Origin: CAVVST01 sp963750995
GTDB lineage: Bacteria > Acidobacteriota > Vicinamibacteria > Vicinamibacterales > UBA2999
NCBI GenBank assembly: GCA_963750995.1
Contig: CAVVST010000005.1
Location: forward strand, 558,001-622,000
Length of the DNA stretch: 64,000 nucleotides
Direction: 5' to 3'
The position numbers and the translations under genes were made by a program. The notes beneath the pieces were generated by a model. The model was not told the DNA's origin and searched no databases. It saw nothing but the letters and a program-made list of their open reading frames with translations. Positions 20,159 through 28,794 of this stretch are shown piece after piece (the first letter of the stretch is position 1; each line of letters starts with the position of its first letter).

Positions 20159-20993
20159 ATGAACCAAGAGGTGTTCGCCGCGCTGACAGAGGCGCTCCAG
20201 CGGGGCGAGGAAGTGGCGCTCGTGACGATCGTGTCGTCCACCGGCTCCACGCCGCAGCGCGTCGGCGCGAAGATGCTCGTGTACGCGGACGGCCGGACGG
20301 TCGGCACCATCGGCGGCGGCTGCTACGAGAACGACGCTTTCTGGAAGGCCCGCGAGGCGATCAAGAACCGCAAGCCGATCAACGTCAACTTCGAGCTCAA
20401 TGACGACTTCGCCCAGGAAACGGGGCTCGTTTGCGGCGGCCAGATGGAAGTGTTCATCGAGCCGGTCGAGCCCTCACCTGAGCTGTTCGTGTTCGGCGCC
20501 GGGCACGTCGGCTACTTCGTCGTGAAGATGGCGTACGAGGTCGGCTTCAAGGTGCACGTCATCGACGACCGCGAGAAGTTCGCCAGCACCGAGCGGTTCG
20601 GCGAGGGGATCGACGTCCAGGTCGACAAGATCCTGACTGGATCGCCGCCCATCAACTGCCGCCGACGTCGTACGCCGTGATCGTCACCCGCGGCCACACC
20701 TACGACCTCGACACGATGCGCGCGTTGACCGCCTCGCCCCTGCGCTACCTCGGCCTCATTGGCAGCAAGGCGAAGGTGAAGCGGATCTTCGACCGCTGCT
20801 GGGCGAAGGGCTCCCCGCCGAGCGCCTCAAGGGAGTGCACGCGCCGATCGGCCTCGACATCGGCGCGATCACCCCGCAGGAAATCGCCGTCAGCATCCTG
20901 GCCGAGTTGATTGCCGTCAAACACGGCAAGATCGCCGAGCCCAACGTCGCTGCCGTGAGGATGCGGTGGGACGGCGCGCTGCAAAAACGGTGA
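20159..20993 (+). CDS. XdhC/CoxI family protein, two frameshifts
   Basis: Family that helps insert or sulfurate the molybdenum cofactor of xanthine dehydrogenase or CO-dehydrogenase-like enzymes. The N-terminal XdhC_CoxI domain shows VTIVSSTGSTPQRVGAKMLV and TIGGGCYENDAF. The C-terminal Rossmann domain begins ELFVFGAGHVGYFV and later has SYAVIVTRGHTYD and YLGLIGSKAK. The frame shifts near 20640 and again near 20805-20820, where RCWA should continue to ERLKGVHAPIGLDIGAITPQEIAVSI and end QKR-stop at 20993. No molybdenum hydroxylase gene is visible in the window. The broken frame lies in the error-rich 20.6-24 kb stretch. Confidence 0.88.
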
Positions 20994-20995
20994 TG

Positions 20996-21021
20996 ACCAG
21001 CCGGCCGAAGCCGGCGGCTAC
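20996..21021 (-). repeat. REP-like palindrome, GTAG head, minus orientation
   Basis: Read on the minus strand: GTAGCCGCCGGC-TTC-GGCCGGCTGG. It lies directly after the xdhC stop and forms a pair with the unit at 21067, their heads facing each other across 45 bp. Confidence 0.65.
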
Positions 21022-21066
21022 ACGCATCGAAGGCTGCTTCAGCGGCCCAGCACAACCCGCATCGCA

Positions 21067-21088
21067 GGAGGCCGGCTTCGGCCGGCCC
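21067..21088 (+). repeat. REP-like palindrome, GGAG head
   Basis: GGAGGCCGGC-TTC-GGCCGGCCC: a GGAG head and a near-perfect stem. It ends 6 bp before the hrcA -10 box, so the -35 position of that promoter falls inside it. Confidence 0.65.
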
Positions 21089-21094
21089 ATCCGA

Positions 21095-21131
21095 TATAAT
21101 CAGAACGGCACTCTAAGCGACTGACAGGCAA
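21095..21131 (+). promoter_or_regulatory. hrcA promoter with degenerate CIRCE-like operator
   Basis: A perfect TATAAT is at 21095-21100. Then ACGGCACTC (21105-21113), nine bases, and GACAGGCAA (21123-21131). This matches the CIRCE consensus TTAGCACTC-N9-GAGTGCTAA at 6 and 5 of 9 positions, with the exact 9-base spacing. It sits where HrcA would block its own operon. The match is weak, so the operator call is tentative; the -10 box is stronger. Confidence 0.4.
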
Positions 21132-22182
21132 TGGGTTCCTACGAGTTCTCCGATCGTTCACGGCGGCTGCTGGCAACGCTCGTCCGCGAGTACATCGAGA
21201 CGGGCGAACCGGTGGCGTCCCAGCGGCTCGCTCACGAGAGCGGGCTCGGGTTGTCGTCCGCAACCGTGCGGAACATCCTGGCTCAGCTCGAGGACAGCGG
21301 CTACGTACACCAGCCGCACACGTCGGCTGGACGTGTGCCCACCGATCGGGGCTACCGGGTGTTCGTGGATCTGCTGCTCGAAGGCCGCAAGCGCAGCAAG
21401 CCGCCGGCCGTCGTCGAACATCGCCTGCGTGAACAGGCCGAGCGGTCGCCGCTGATCGACGACCTGCTGGCGAGCGTGTCGCATCTGGTGTCACGCGCCG
21501 CGCGCCACGTCGGATTCGCGTTTGCCGGCAATCCCGTCGCCGTGCTGCAGCGCCTGGAGTTCGTCGCCGCTCGGCGGATCCCGTGTTCTCGTCGTGGTCG
21601 TATCGTGCGGCGGACAGATGACGCAGAAAGTCGTGGATGCCGGTGAGGACGTGCGGCCTGACGACCTGGTGCAGGCGGCGAACTATCTCGAACACCGAAT
21701 TCGCGGGGCTGCCGCTCCTCGAGGTCCGCGAAGCGGTGCTCGCGCGGCTCGAACAGGAGCGTACGCTCTACGACGAGCTGCTCGCGCGCGCCCTCCGGCT
21801 GGCCCGCTCGACGCTCGAAGAGCTGCCGAAGCATCATGCCTTTCACGTGGAAGGCGCGGCCTCGCTGCTCGCGAGCCCGGTGCCGGAGGGTTTCTCGCTC
21901 GACACACTTCGCGCGCTCGTCGAGATGATGGAAGAGAAGGAGCGCCTGGTCCGCCTCCTCAACCAGTACATCGAGGGCCCGGGACTGACGATTGTGATCG
22001 GCGAGGAGCATGCCGCCCCGGATCTGCGGCCGTTCAGCCTGATCGCCTCGACCGAGATGGACGGTAGTACGGTGCGCACGGTCGGCGTCATCGGCCCGAC
22101 GCGGATGCACTATTCACGCGCGATTTCGCTCGTGGACGGGACGACCCAGGCGGTCAGCCGCGTCCTTCGGGAAGCGAACTAA
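21131..22182 (+). CDS. hrcA: Heat-inducible transcription repressor HrcA, two frameshifts
   Basis: Represses chaperone operons through the CIRCE operator. The N-terminal winged helix is clear: RRLLATLVREYIETGEPVAS, SSATVRNILAQLEDSGYV and HTSAGRVPTDRGYRVFVD. The GAF-like and dimerisation part is split over three frames. FVPLGG-type sequence then VLVVVVSCGGQMTQKVV follow a shift near 21568, and GLPLLEVREAVLARLEQE follows a second near 21700. The end SLVDGTTQAVSRVLREAN is normal. All expected blocks are present in order, so two single-base errors explain the breaks. TAATG overlap with grpE. Confidence 0.92.
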
Positions 22183-22688
22183 TGACGATTCTGACGAACG
22201 GGACGACGAGTGGGATCGGATGCCGCGGTGCGGCGAGGCCCCAGCCGGAGCAGCCCGAGGTGCTGGCGGAGCTGCGCCGGGACAAGGACGCGCTCCAGGA
22301 TCGACTCCTGCGCACGGCGGCCGAGTTCGACAACTATCGCAAGCGGATCGAGCGCGAGCGTCGCGACCAGGCGGACAGTGCCGCGGCGGCAGCCATCGAG
22401 GACCTGCTGCCGATCATCGACAACCTCGAACGCGCGCTCCAGGCGCCAGTCGGCGCGGATGCCGACGGATACAGGAAAGGGGTGGAGCTGGTCCACCAGC
22501 AGATGATGGAGCTCCTCCGGCGCCGCGGCGTCAAGCCGATCCAGGCGGTTGGCGTCGACTTCGATCCCCGGTTCCACGAGGCGGTGGTCAACGAACCCAG
22601 CGCCGACCACCGCGAAGGCGAAGTGATGGAGGAGTTCCGCCGCGGCTACACGCTGGGCGAGCGCCTGCTCCGCGCCGCGCAATGGTGA
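22182..22688 (+). CDS. grpE: Nucleotide exchange factor GrpE
   Basis: Co-chaperone that releases ADP from DnaK. Length is 168 residues. The long N-terminal helix (LAELRRDKDALQDRLLRTAAEFDNYRKR) and the C-terminal beta-wing (GVDFDPRFHEAVVNEP, EGEVMEEFRRGYTLGERLLR) are both present. It is intact, while its neighbours hrcA and dnaJ are frameshifted. The N-terminal 20 residues are poorly conserved, as is usual. Between hrcA and dnaJ in the operon; dnaK is not in the window. Confidence 0.95.
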   Translation: MTILTNGTTSGIGCRGAARPQPEQPEVLAELRRDKDALQDRLLRTAAEFDNYRKRIERERRDQADSAAAAAIEDLLPIIDNLERALQAPVGADADGYRKGVELVHQQMMELLRRRGVKPIQAVGVDFDPRFHEAVVNEPSADHREGEVMEEFRRGYTLGERLLRAAQW

Positions 22689-22701
22689 AAGTAGCAAAGG
22701 C

Positions 22702-23845
22702 GTGAGCAAGCGCGACTACTACGAGGTCCTGGGCGTCTCCAAGACCGCCGCCGACCAGGAGATCAAGAGCGCGTACCGCAAACTGGCCCTGAAGTACCAC
22801 CCCGACCGCAATCCCGGCAGCAAGGAAGCGGAGGACAAGTTCAAGGAAGCGGCCGAGGCGTATGCCATCCTGGCCGACGCCGACAAGCGGCGCGTCTACG
22901 ACCGCTTCGGCCATGCCGGGCTCGGCAGCGGCGCCGGCTTCGATCCGAGCGTCTTCACCGGGTTCGAAGACATCCTCGGGGGGCTCGGGGACATCTTCGG
23001 CTTCGGTTCCGTGTTCGGTGCAGGCGGCCAGCGGCGGTCGGGACCGCAGCGCGGCGCCGACCTTCGATACGACCTTGAAATCTCGTTCGAGGAATCCGCC
23101 AAAGGTGCGGAGACCGCCATCCAGATTCCACGGCAGGAGCCGTGCGAGACATGCAAGGGCAGCGGCTGCGGCGCCCGGCACCAAGCCGTCCACCTGCCCG
23201 CAGTGCCAGGGCCGCGGCCAGCTTCGCTACCAGCAGGGCTTCTTCACGGTCGCCCGCACCTGCGGCCAGTGCCGCGGCAGCCGGCTCGATCATCAGCAAG
23301 CCGTGCACGGAGTGCCGCGGCTCGGGCCGCATCCCGAAGGAACGCAAGATTACCGTGCGTATCCCCGCAGGCATCGCCACCGGCCAACGCCTGCGCCTCA
23401 GCGGGGAAGGCGAAGCCGGGCCCTCTGGAGGACCGGCCGGCGACCTCTACGTCGTCATCCACGTCCAGGACCACCCGTTCTTTCAGCGCGAAGGCAACGA
23501 TTTGTTCTGCGAAATCCCGCTGCACTACCCGACCCTCGCACTGGGCGGCGACATCAAGATCCCGACGCTCGAAGGCGAGGAAGCCTTCACGGTTCCTGAA
23601 AGCACGCAGAGCGGCGCCACGTTCACGCTGCGCGGCCGGGGCATGCCTGACGTGTCGGGGCGAGGGCGCGGGAACCTGGTTGTCCGACCGTGAAGCTCGT
23701 GACGCCGAAGAAGCTCACGCGCGAGCAGAAGAAGCTGCTCGAGGAGCTCGCCGCGACCATGCCCAAAGAGAAATTCCAGCCGACGCCGGCCGACGAGCAG
23801 GACGACAAGGGCCTGTTCGATCGCGTCAAGGACATCTTCGGATAG
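22702..23845 (+). CDS. dnaJ: Chaperone DnaJ, three frameshifts
   Basis: Hsp40 co-chaperone that hands substrates to DnaK. GTG start at 22702. The J domain is intact (DYYEVLGVSKTAADQEIKSA, YHPDRNPGSKEAE, with HPD). A Gly/Phe-rich region follows, then the zinc domain with repeats CETCKGSG, CPQCQGRG, CGQCRG and CTECRGSG, then the client-binding domain (RIPAGIATGQRLRLSGEG, DHPFFQREGNDLFCEIPL). Frame switches fall near 23165, 23280 and 23690. After the last one the reading VKLVTPKKLTREQKKLL continues to LFDRVKDIFG and a stop at 23845. The reconstructed length, about 380 residues, is normal. Three breaks in one conserved gene point to base-calling errors. Confidence 0.92.
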
Positions 23846-23847
23846 CC

Positions 23848-24730
23848 GTGCGCACGTGGCCTGCGCTCGAAGTGGGGCGGCTGAAGCCGGCCGCGACGGG
23901 CGCACCCGACTTGCTCCAGGCGGCGCTCGTCGACTATCGCATCTCGGCGATCGACGAAACCGACCACCGACCAGTGGCGGGTGTTCTTCAGCAACGACGC
24001 CGAGCGCGACCGCGCGGCAGCGAATCTCACCCGGCAGTTTCCCGATCTCTCGCTGCGACCGCTCGATGTTCCCGACGAAGACTGGGTTGCCAGGTCGCAG
24101 GCCGGGCTGCGCGCTGTCCGCGTCGGCAACATCATCGTCGCCCCGCCATGGGACATCCCCCATACCGGCAAGCTGAAGCTGGACCTCTCGCCCGAGTTCG
24201 GCGCCGTGGGCCTCAGGCGCCCGGTGGTGATCGTGATCAAACCGTCTATGGGATTTGGCACCGGCCATCATGCAACGACGCGCTTGTGCCTCGCGGCGCT
24301 GCAACGGATCTCACTGCACGGCAAGTCTGCGGTGGACGTCGGCACCGGCTCGGGCATCCTGGCGATCGCCGCCAGCCGCCTCGGCGCCGCGCCCGTCGTC
24401 GGGATCGATGATGACGTGAACGCGCTGCAGGCGGCCGAGGAGAACCTGACCCTCAACCGGGGCGGGGATGTCAGCCTGACCACCGCCGACCTGCGTTCCG
24501 CATCCCCATCCCCTGGCACATTCGACCTGGTGACCGCGAATCTCACCGGGGGGTTGTTGGTCGAGGCGGCCGACCGCCTGCGCGACCTGGCGAGACCGGG
24601 GGCGCGCCTGATCCTTAGCGGGTTCCTGCGTCACGAAGAGGACGAGGTCAAGGCCGCGTTCGCGGGCTATGCGGTGACCAGTCGATCGGAAGAGGAGCAA
24701 TGGGCATGCGTCAGCGTGCAGCGACCGTAG
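23848..24730 (+). CDS. prmA: Ribosomal protein L11 methyltransferase, one frameshift
   Basis: SAM-dependent methylation of ribosomal protein L11. GTG start two bases after dnaJ. The short N-terminal domain (RTWPALEVGR, ALVDYRISAIDETD) is joined, after a frame switch near 23968, to QWRVFFSNDAERDRAA and the catalytic domain: PSMGFGTGHHATTRLCLAAL, then SAVDVGTGSGILAIAASRLG as the SAM site and DLVTANLTGGLL as motif IV. The neighbourhood (dnaJ-prmA) is common in bacteria. Its last 25 bases overlap the next gene. Confidence 0.93.
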
Positions 24731-26043
24731 TCATTCTCGTCCTCGCTATCGTCGCGTTGATCTCGACCTCGGCGCCCCACGCCGAGCGCATGGGCTACCC
24801 GCCGGAAGAATTCGCGGTACGCCGCGCGAAGCTGGCAAAGGCGCTCCAGCGGGGGACGCTCGTGATGTTCGGAGCGACGGCGGCCTCGCCCGGCGTCCGG
24901 TTCCGCCAGGACAACGACTTCTTCTATCTCACTGGCAATGAATCGCTGAACGCGGCACTGGTCATGGATGCCGGGAGCGGCGAATCGCACCTGTTCATGC
25001 CCAAGCTGTCATCCACGGAAGTTCGCTACGAGGGCGGCAACTGGCTCGACGAACCGAATGCCGCGGCGGTACACGGGTTTACGACGATCCAGCCGCTGCA
25101 GGCGCTGCCCGAGTTCCTGGCGCGGCGGCGCAGCACCGCCGGCAGCGACATGCTCTGGACGCGCCTGTCCGAACGGGACGAGGTGAACCTCGGGCGTGAC
25201 GACAGCGCCATCTCGAACGCTCGCCGGCTCGTGAACCCGTTCGCGCAGCATCCCACCGAGGACGCGCTTCGCGTCACCGCTCTCAGGGAGCGATTCCCCT
25301 ACTACACGGTCCAGGACGTCATTCCGCACCTCGATCGGCTGCGGATGATCAAGACGCCCCGCGAAATCGAAATCCTGCGCTACAACGGCCGGATCAGCGC
25401 CGAGGCCCTCCGCCGCGCGATCGAAGCCACGGCGCCCGGCCGGTACGAATACGAGCTCGAGGCCGAAGCGACCTACTGGCTCGCGAAGCACGGCATGCAG
25501 GGCGCCGCCTACCCGGCCATCGTCGGCTCCGGCCCGATGGGTAACCAGTGGCACTACGAAGACAACGGCCGCCAGATGAAGGCGGGCGAGCTGGTGGTGA
25601 TGGACTACGCCGGCTCGCTCGACTACCTGACCGTGGACATTACCCGGACGTGGCCTGTATCAGGGCGCTTCACCGACGCCCAGCTCAAGGCGTACCAGAC
25701 GACGCTCGACGCGCAGAAGGCGATCATCGCCGCCATCAAGCCCGGCGTCACGCGCGCCACCGTCCAGAAGATCGCGGAAGACATTTTCCGGAAGCAGGGA
25801 TTCGATCCGCGCTACGCCTACGTCGGCCATTACGTCGGGCTCTCGGTGCACGACGTCGGCGACTGGGATCTTCCCTTCGAGGTGGGCATGACGATGGCGA
25901 TCGAGCCGATCATCGACATTCCCGATCAGCAGATGCACATCCGGGTCGAAGACACCATCCTGGTAACACCGAACGGCGCGGAAATTCTCAGCACCGCCGT
26001 GCCGAAGGAAGTCAGCGACCTGCTACCGCTCATCAAACACTGA
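24706..26043 (+). CDS. Exported Xaa-Pro aminopeptidase (M24B family)
   Basis: Metallopeptidase that removes N-terminal residues before proline. 445 residues. An N-terminal hydrophobic stretch (AATVVILVLAIVALISTSAP) suggests export. An aminopeptidase P N-terminal domain follows (FYLTGNESLNAALVMD). The pita-bread catalytic domain shows the expected metal ligands in VVMDYAGSLDYLTVDITRTW (two Asp), GHYVGLSVHDV (His), MAIEPI (Glu) and RVEDTILVT (Glu). ATG 24706 is preferred over 24700 because GAGGAG lies 8 bases upstream. The gene overlaps the end of prmA. Confidence 0.93.
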   Translation: MRQRAATVVILVLAIVALISTSAPHAERMGYPPEEFAVRRAKLAKALQRGTLVMFGATAASPGVRFRQDNDFFYLTGNESLNAALVMDAGSGESHLFMPKLSSTEVRYEGGNWLDEPNAAAVHGFTTIQPLQALPEFLARRRSTAGSDMLWTRLSERDEVNLGRDDSAISNARRLVNPFAQHPTEDALRVTALRERFPYYTVQDVIPHLDRLRMIKTPREIEILRYNGRISAEALRRAIEATAPGRYEYELEAEATYWLAKHGMQGAAYPAIVGSGPMGNQWHYEDNGRQMKAGELVVMDYAGSLDYLTVDITRTWPVSGRFTDAQLKAYQTTLDAQKAIIAAIKPGVTRATVQKIAEDIFRKQGFDPRYAYVGHYVGLSVHDVGDWDLPFEVGMTMAIEPIIDIPDQQMHIRVEDTILVTPNGAEILSTAVPKEVSDLLPLIKH

Positions 26044-26060
26044 CGAGTCGACTACGATCG

Positions 26061-26083
26061 GTGGGGCCGGCCTCAGCCGGCTT
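26061..26083 (+). repeat. REP-like palindrome, GTGG head
   Basis: GTGGGGCCGGC-CTCA-GCCGGCTTG, between the aminopeptidase gene and the beta-barrel gene. It is nearly identical to the unit at 26809, so the barrel gene is bracketed by two copies in the same orientation. Confidence 0.7.
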
Positions 26084-26092
26084 GGGGGATTC

Positions 26093-26803
26093 ATGGTTTC
26101 GAAAATGTTGCGTCTGGTCCTGTTCCTGGCGTTGGTTTCCACCACCCGCCCGGCCTATGCGCAGTCCATTTATGTCGCGGGTGCACTGGGCGCCGACATT
26201 TCCCTGGTCAGCGGCCAGGACTCATTTGGCATCGGCGGCCCGGTGGGCGGAGGAGAGGCATTGAGCGGCGCCGCGCGGCTTGGTGCCGAGCTTGCTTCGC
26301 GCTTCGGGGTCGAACTCGAGGTCTCACGCGCTACCGAACGGCGCACCACGTCGCAGCCGGGCCTAAGTCCACTGGCAGGCTCGCTCTCGGCGTTCTTGCC
26401 TGAGGTCGACTTCCGGACCCGAACGACAACCATAAGTACGACGGCGTCAATCCGTCAGCAGGTCAGCGATAACGTCGCCCTCGCCTACCTCGGCGGCGTC
26501 GTCTTTCACCGCACCGACAGCCAGATCGAGTATCGGGGCCTCCGCGGATTGGCCGCCGCGGGCAGTCTCGCCGGATCCGGCATCTTGAGCCTCCGCGCCG
26601 GCATCGACCCGGTCTTGCCTGTTGGCCTGGTTCTGCCGTTCTCGCGAGTCGAGAGCGTGCAGTACGGGGCCGGGCCTGTTGTGGGATTCGAGGCTCACAT
26701 CGCGCTGGGCGATCACCTGCAAGTGACGCCTGGCCTGCGAATGCACGGCCTCCCTGCGTCGTGGCTGCTGCGCCCGAGCATTGCCGCCGGCTGGAACTTC
26801 TAG
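26093..26803 (+). CDS. Putative outer-membrane beta-barrel protein
   Basis: A 236-residue exported protein, not recognised as a named family. The signal peptide (MVSKMLRLVLFLALVSTTRPAYAQ) is followed by alternating hydrophobic and polar strands (SGAARLGAELASRFGVELEV, NVALAYLGGVVFHRT) and ends in a C-terminal Phe (SIAAGWNF), as in outer-membrane barrels. A G-rich ribosome site (GGGGGA) precedes the ATG. It stands alone between two same-orientation REP-like units, in a gap between the aminopeptidase gene and an opposing operon. Role unknown. Confidence 0.7.
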   Translation: MVSKMLRLVLFLALVSTTRPAYAQSIYVAGALGADISLVSGQDSFGIGGPVGGGEALSGAARLGAELASRFGVELEVSRATERRTTSQPGLSPLAGSLSAFLPEVDFRTRTTTISTTASIRQQVSDNVALAYLGGVVFHRTDSQIEYRGLRGLAAAGSLAGSGILSLRAGIDPVLPVGLVLPFSRVESVQYGAGPVVGFEAHIALGDHLQVTPGLRMHGLPASWLLRPSIAAGWNF

Positions 26804-26808
26804 GAATA

Positions 26809-26834
26809 GTGGGGCCGGCTTCAGCCGGCTCGCG
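26809..26834 (+). repeat. REP-like palindrome, GTGG head
   Basis: GTGGGGCCGGC-TTCA-GCCGGCTCG, six bases after the beta-barrel gene stop and directly before the stop of the opposing 140-residue gene. It is well placed to end transcription from both sides, but it has no T-tract. Confidence 0.7.
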
Positions 26835-26835
26835 A

Positions 26836-27258
26836 TCAGCGTACGCTCTCCGCGACACGCTCGAAACATTGCCGACCTGCGCGGTGGGTCCAGAAAGCCG
26901 CATTGAGGCGACCCGCGGTTTCGCGGGATTCGCCTTCAAACGACGCGCACAGTTCGTACTTCCCGCCTTCCAGCAGCCGGTACTCGTAGGGCGCGCCTCT
27001 CACCGGATCGACGATGGTGACGTTTGCACCGGTTTCCGGTCTCAGTCGATCCAGCGACGCGGGCAGGCTGGACTGGCGCGTCCAGTAAACGTCGATCGCC
27101 TGCGAAATGCCTGACAGGTCCTCCACGCGGCGCTCGTCGAGCCGGCGCGCGCGTTCCTCCAGCGGCGACCCGAGCAGGTAGATCCCTGCAATCACGGCGG
27201 CGGTCACGGCGACGGTGACGACCGTGCCGGCGATCTGCGCCCGCGACCTGCCGGTCAT
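26836..27258 (-). CDS. Membrane-anchored hypothetical protein, partner of DUF5671
   Basis: 140 residues, no recognised family. One N-terminal membrane helix (IAGTVVTVAVTAAVIAGIYLL) is followed by a soluble domain with RRVEDLSGISQAIDVYWTRQ and DPVRGAPYEYRLLEGGKYELCASF. The latter loosely resembles the C-terminal part of pseudopilins (helix, then D-P-G-x-P-Y strands), but there is no prepilin peptidase site. The start overlaps the stop of the DUF5671 gene by ATGA, so the two are co-translated and may form one membrane complex. Confidence 0.72.
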   Translation of the reverse strand: MTGRSRAQIAGTVVTVAVTAAVIAGIYLLGSPLEERARRLDERRVEDLSGISQAIDVYWTRQSSLPASLDRLRPETGANVTIVDPVRGAPYEYRLLEGGKYELCASFEGESRETAGRLNAAFWTHRAGRQCFERVAESVR

Positions 27259-27899
27259 GCGGCGCTCCCCCGCTCGTCAACGCGCAGATCGGAGACGTAA
27301 AACCAGAAGATGGTTCCGGCAATGACGGCGACGACCAGGACCTTCAGGACGAACCGCGTCGTCAGTTCGCCGCCGAGCAGGCTGTAGATCAGCGTCGTCA
27401 CGTCGCCAATGAGCACGCACGCGGCCGAGAACAGTGTGAGATAGGTCAGCCATCGCCGGACCGGCGAGGTCCGCTTCGTGGCATCCAGCGCCGTCTCGCG
27501 GTTCGTCAGACGGGACATGTAAAGGAACACCGGCAACGCCACGATCAGCGACGACACTGAAAACCGTATGGACTCCCGCTGGAAGCGCTCGAAGTCGCCC
27601 GCCGCCGGATCCGGGAACGCCTGGTTGATGAAATCGAAGAGCAGGCTGCCGAACTGGAACGCGACGACATACATCGTCGAGAACAGCAGGAGATACGTGA
27701 ATGCTTCACGCGCCGAGAGCGACGGCCGCGGCCGCGGAACGGGAACCGGAAAGTCAACGGGCGCGAATGCGCCGAGCGCCGCGCTGACCTGTTTGGGGTC
27801 CCAGCCGGCCTGCCTGAGCACAGCCTCCACCTCGGCGCGCGGCGCGCCGCGCGACAGCGCCTCGCGTACGAACCCGGTCAATTCGTCAGAGGCGGCCAT
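27255..27899 (-). CDS. DUF5671 domain-containing membrane protein
   Basis: 214 residues. The N-terminal 45 residues form a small helical domain (LTGFVREALSRGAPRAEVEA, AGWDPKQVSAAL). The DUF5671 region follows with about four membrane helices (FTYLLLFSTMYVVAFQFG, FSVSSLIVALPVFLYM, WLTYLTLFSAACVLIGD, FVLKVLVVAVIAGTIFWFY). Function unknown. Upstream lies the DUF2272 gene, ending 15 bases before; downstream is the overlapping anchored protein. Confidence 0.85.
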   Translation of the reverse strand: MAASDELTGFVREALSRGAPRAEVEAVLRQAGWDPKQVSAALGAFAPVDFPVPVPRPRPSLSAREAFTYLLLFSTMYVVAFQFGSLLFDFINQAFPDPAAGDFERFQRESIRFSVSSLIVALPVFLYMSRLTNRETALDATKRTSPVRRWLTYLTLFSAACVLIGDVTTLIYSLLGGELTTRFVLKVLVVAVIAGTIFWFYVSDLRVDERGSAA

Positions 27900-27914
27900 C
27901 GGTCAGGACAGGGC

Positions 27915-28787
27915 TCACGACGCGGCGCGCAGCTTGAGGTGCGCAAAAACGGGGCGGTCCTGGTCGAAGACCTCGACGCGCACGCCACCTCCGGGCGTGT
28001 GGACTGAGGGCAGCCGCTTCAGGCTCACCACACCTCGGACGTTGCCGCCGACGGCGTGAATGCGCCCGGCCGGTTCGTCGACCTTCACCACGACATCGCA
28101 GTGGCTGCGGGCGCCGACGCCCATCTGCCGCCGACGCTCGGCGAGCGTGCGGTAGACCGGCCGGCGCGACGAACACAGGAGGTCGCCCGGGGCGATCGCC
28201 GCCTCGCCAGCGTCGTAGGCGAGAAAGGCCGCGCCTGGTGCGCGGCCGTCACGCGCCCGGATGGCCTGGTCGATGTAGGCGTGATGGGCGATCGCACGCT
28301 GGAAAAGCGCCGTCGTGCCAAGCCCCGCTTCGCACATCACCCAGGAGATGAACGCCGCCGACCATGGCGCGTTCCACCGCGCGGCAACCCCTTCGTCGCC
28401 CTTCCAGCGGTCGTTCTGCCGCGCCACGATCCAGGCGCCCTCGGGCGTGACCGCCCAGTAGCCGGCAATCGACGGCGCGACGCGCGCGGCCTCGGCCGGT
28501 GTCAGCCTGGACCTCCGCCCGGCGGCGAAAAACCACGGCGGATCGTCCTCGACCTCGGCTGGATCGGTGATGCGCGAGCCAAAAAACATCCATTCCTGGA
28601 GCGCGAGATCGACAATCCGTCTGCGGATGTCCGCTGTCGGCTGCATGCGGCACTCGCCCGCCCGCACCGACATGGCGCCAGGCTCGCCGCGCACTCGGTC
28701 GGCTGCGCGCTGCGCCGACGGGCGCTCCGCGGCGCCGAACATCATCAACGCGACGCTGGCGAGGATGCAGAGCTGACGACTACGCAT
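27915..28787 (-). CDS. DUF2272 domain-containing exported protein
   Basis: 290 residues. Start at ATG 28787 (MRSRQLCILASVALMMFGAA), which gives a signal peptide and has GAGGG just upstream, rather than the longer open frame from 28868. The DUF2272 core is visible: QEWMFFGSRI, WSAAFISWVMCEAGLG and CDVVVKVDE near the end. The WSAAFISWVM and HCDVV segments resemble the Cys/His pattern of NlpC/P60-like hydrolases, but catalysis is not established. Begins 8 bases after the TonB receptor stop, so it is probably co-transcribed with it. Confidence 0.8.
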   Translation of the reverse strand: MRSRQLCILASVALMMFGAAERPSAQRAADRVRGEPGAMSVRAGECRMQPTADIRRRIVDLALQEWMFFGSRITDPAEVEDDPPWFFAAGRRSRLTPAEAARVAPSIAGYWAVTPEGAWIVARQNDRWKGDEGVAARWNAPWSAAFISWVMCEAGLGTTALFQRAIAHHAYIDQAIRARDGRAPGAAFLAYDAGEAAIAPGDLLCSSRRPVYRTLAERRRQMGVGARSHCDVVVKVDEPAGRIHAVGGNVRGVVSLKRLPSVHTPGGGVRVEVFDQDRPVFAHLKLRAAS

Positions 28788-28794
28788 GCAGCCC

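Noticed and set aside
21131..23845. Programmed frameshifting in hrcA and dnaJ
   Set aside because: Shifts lie at different, non-slippery places, in both directions, in several neighbouring genes. Consensus errors are simpler.
26809..26834. REP-like units as classical intrinsic terminators
   Set aside because: Stems are strong, but none of the units is followed by a T-tract, and one lies inside coding sequence, so they are recorded as repeats.
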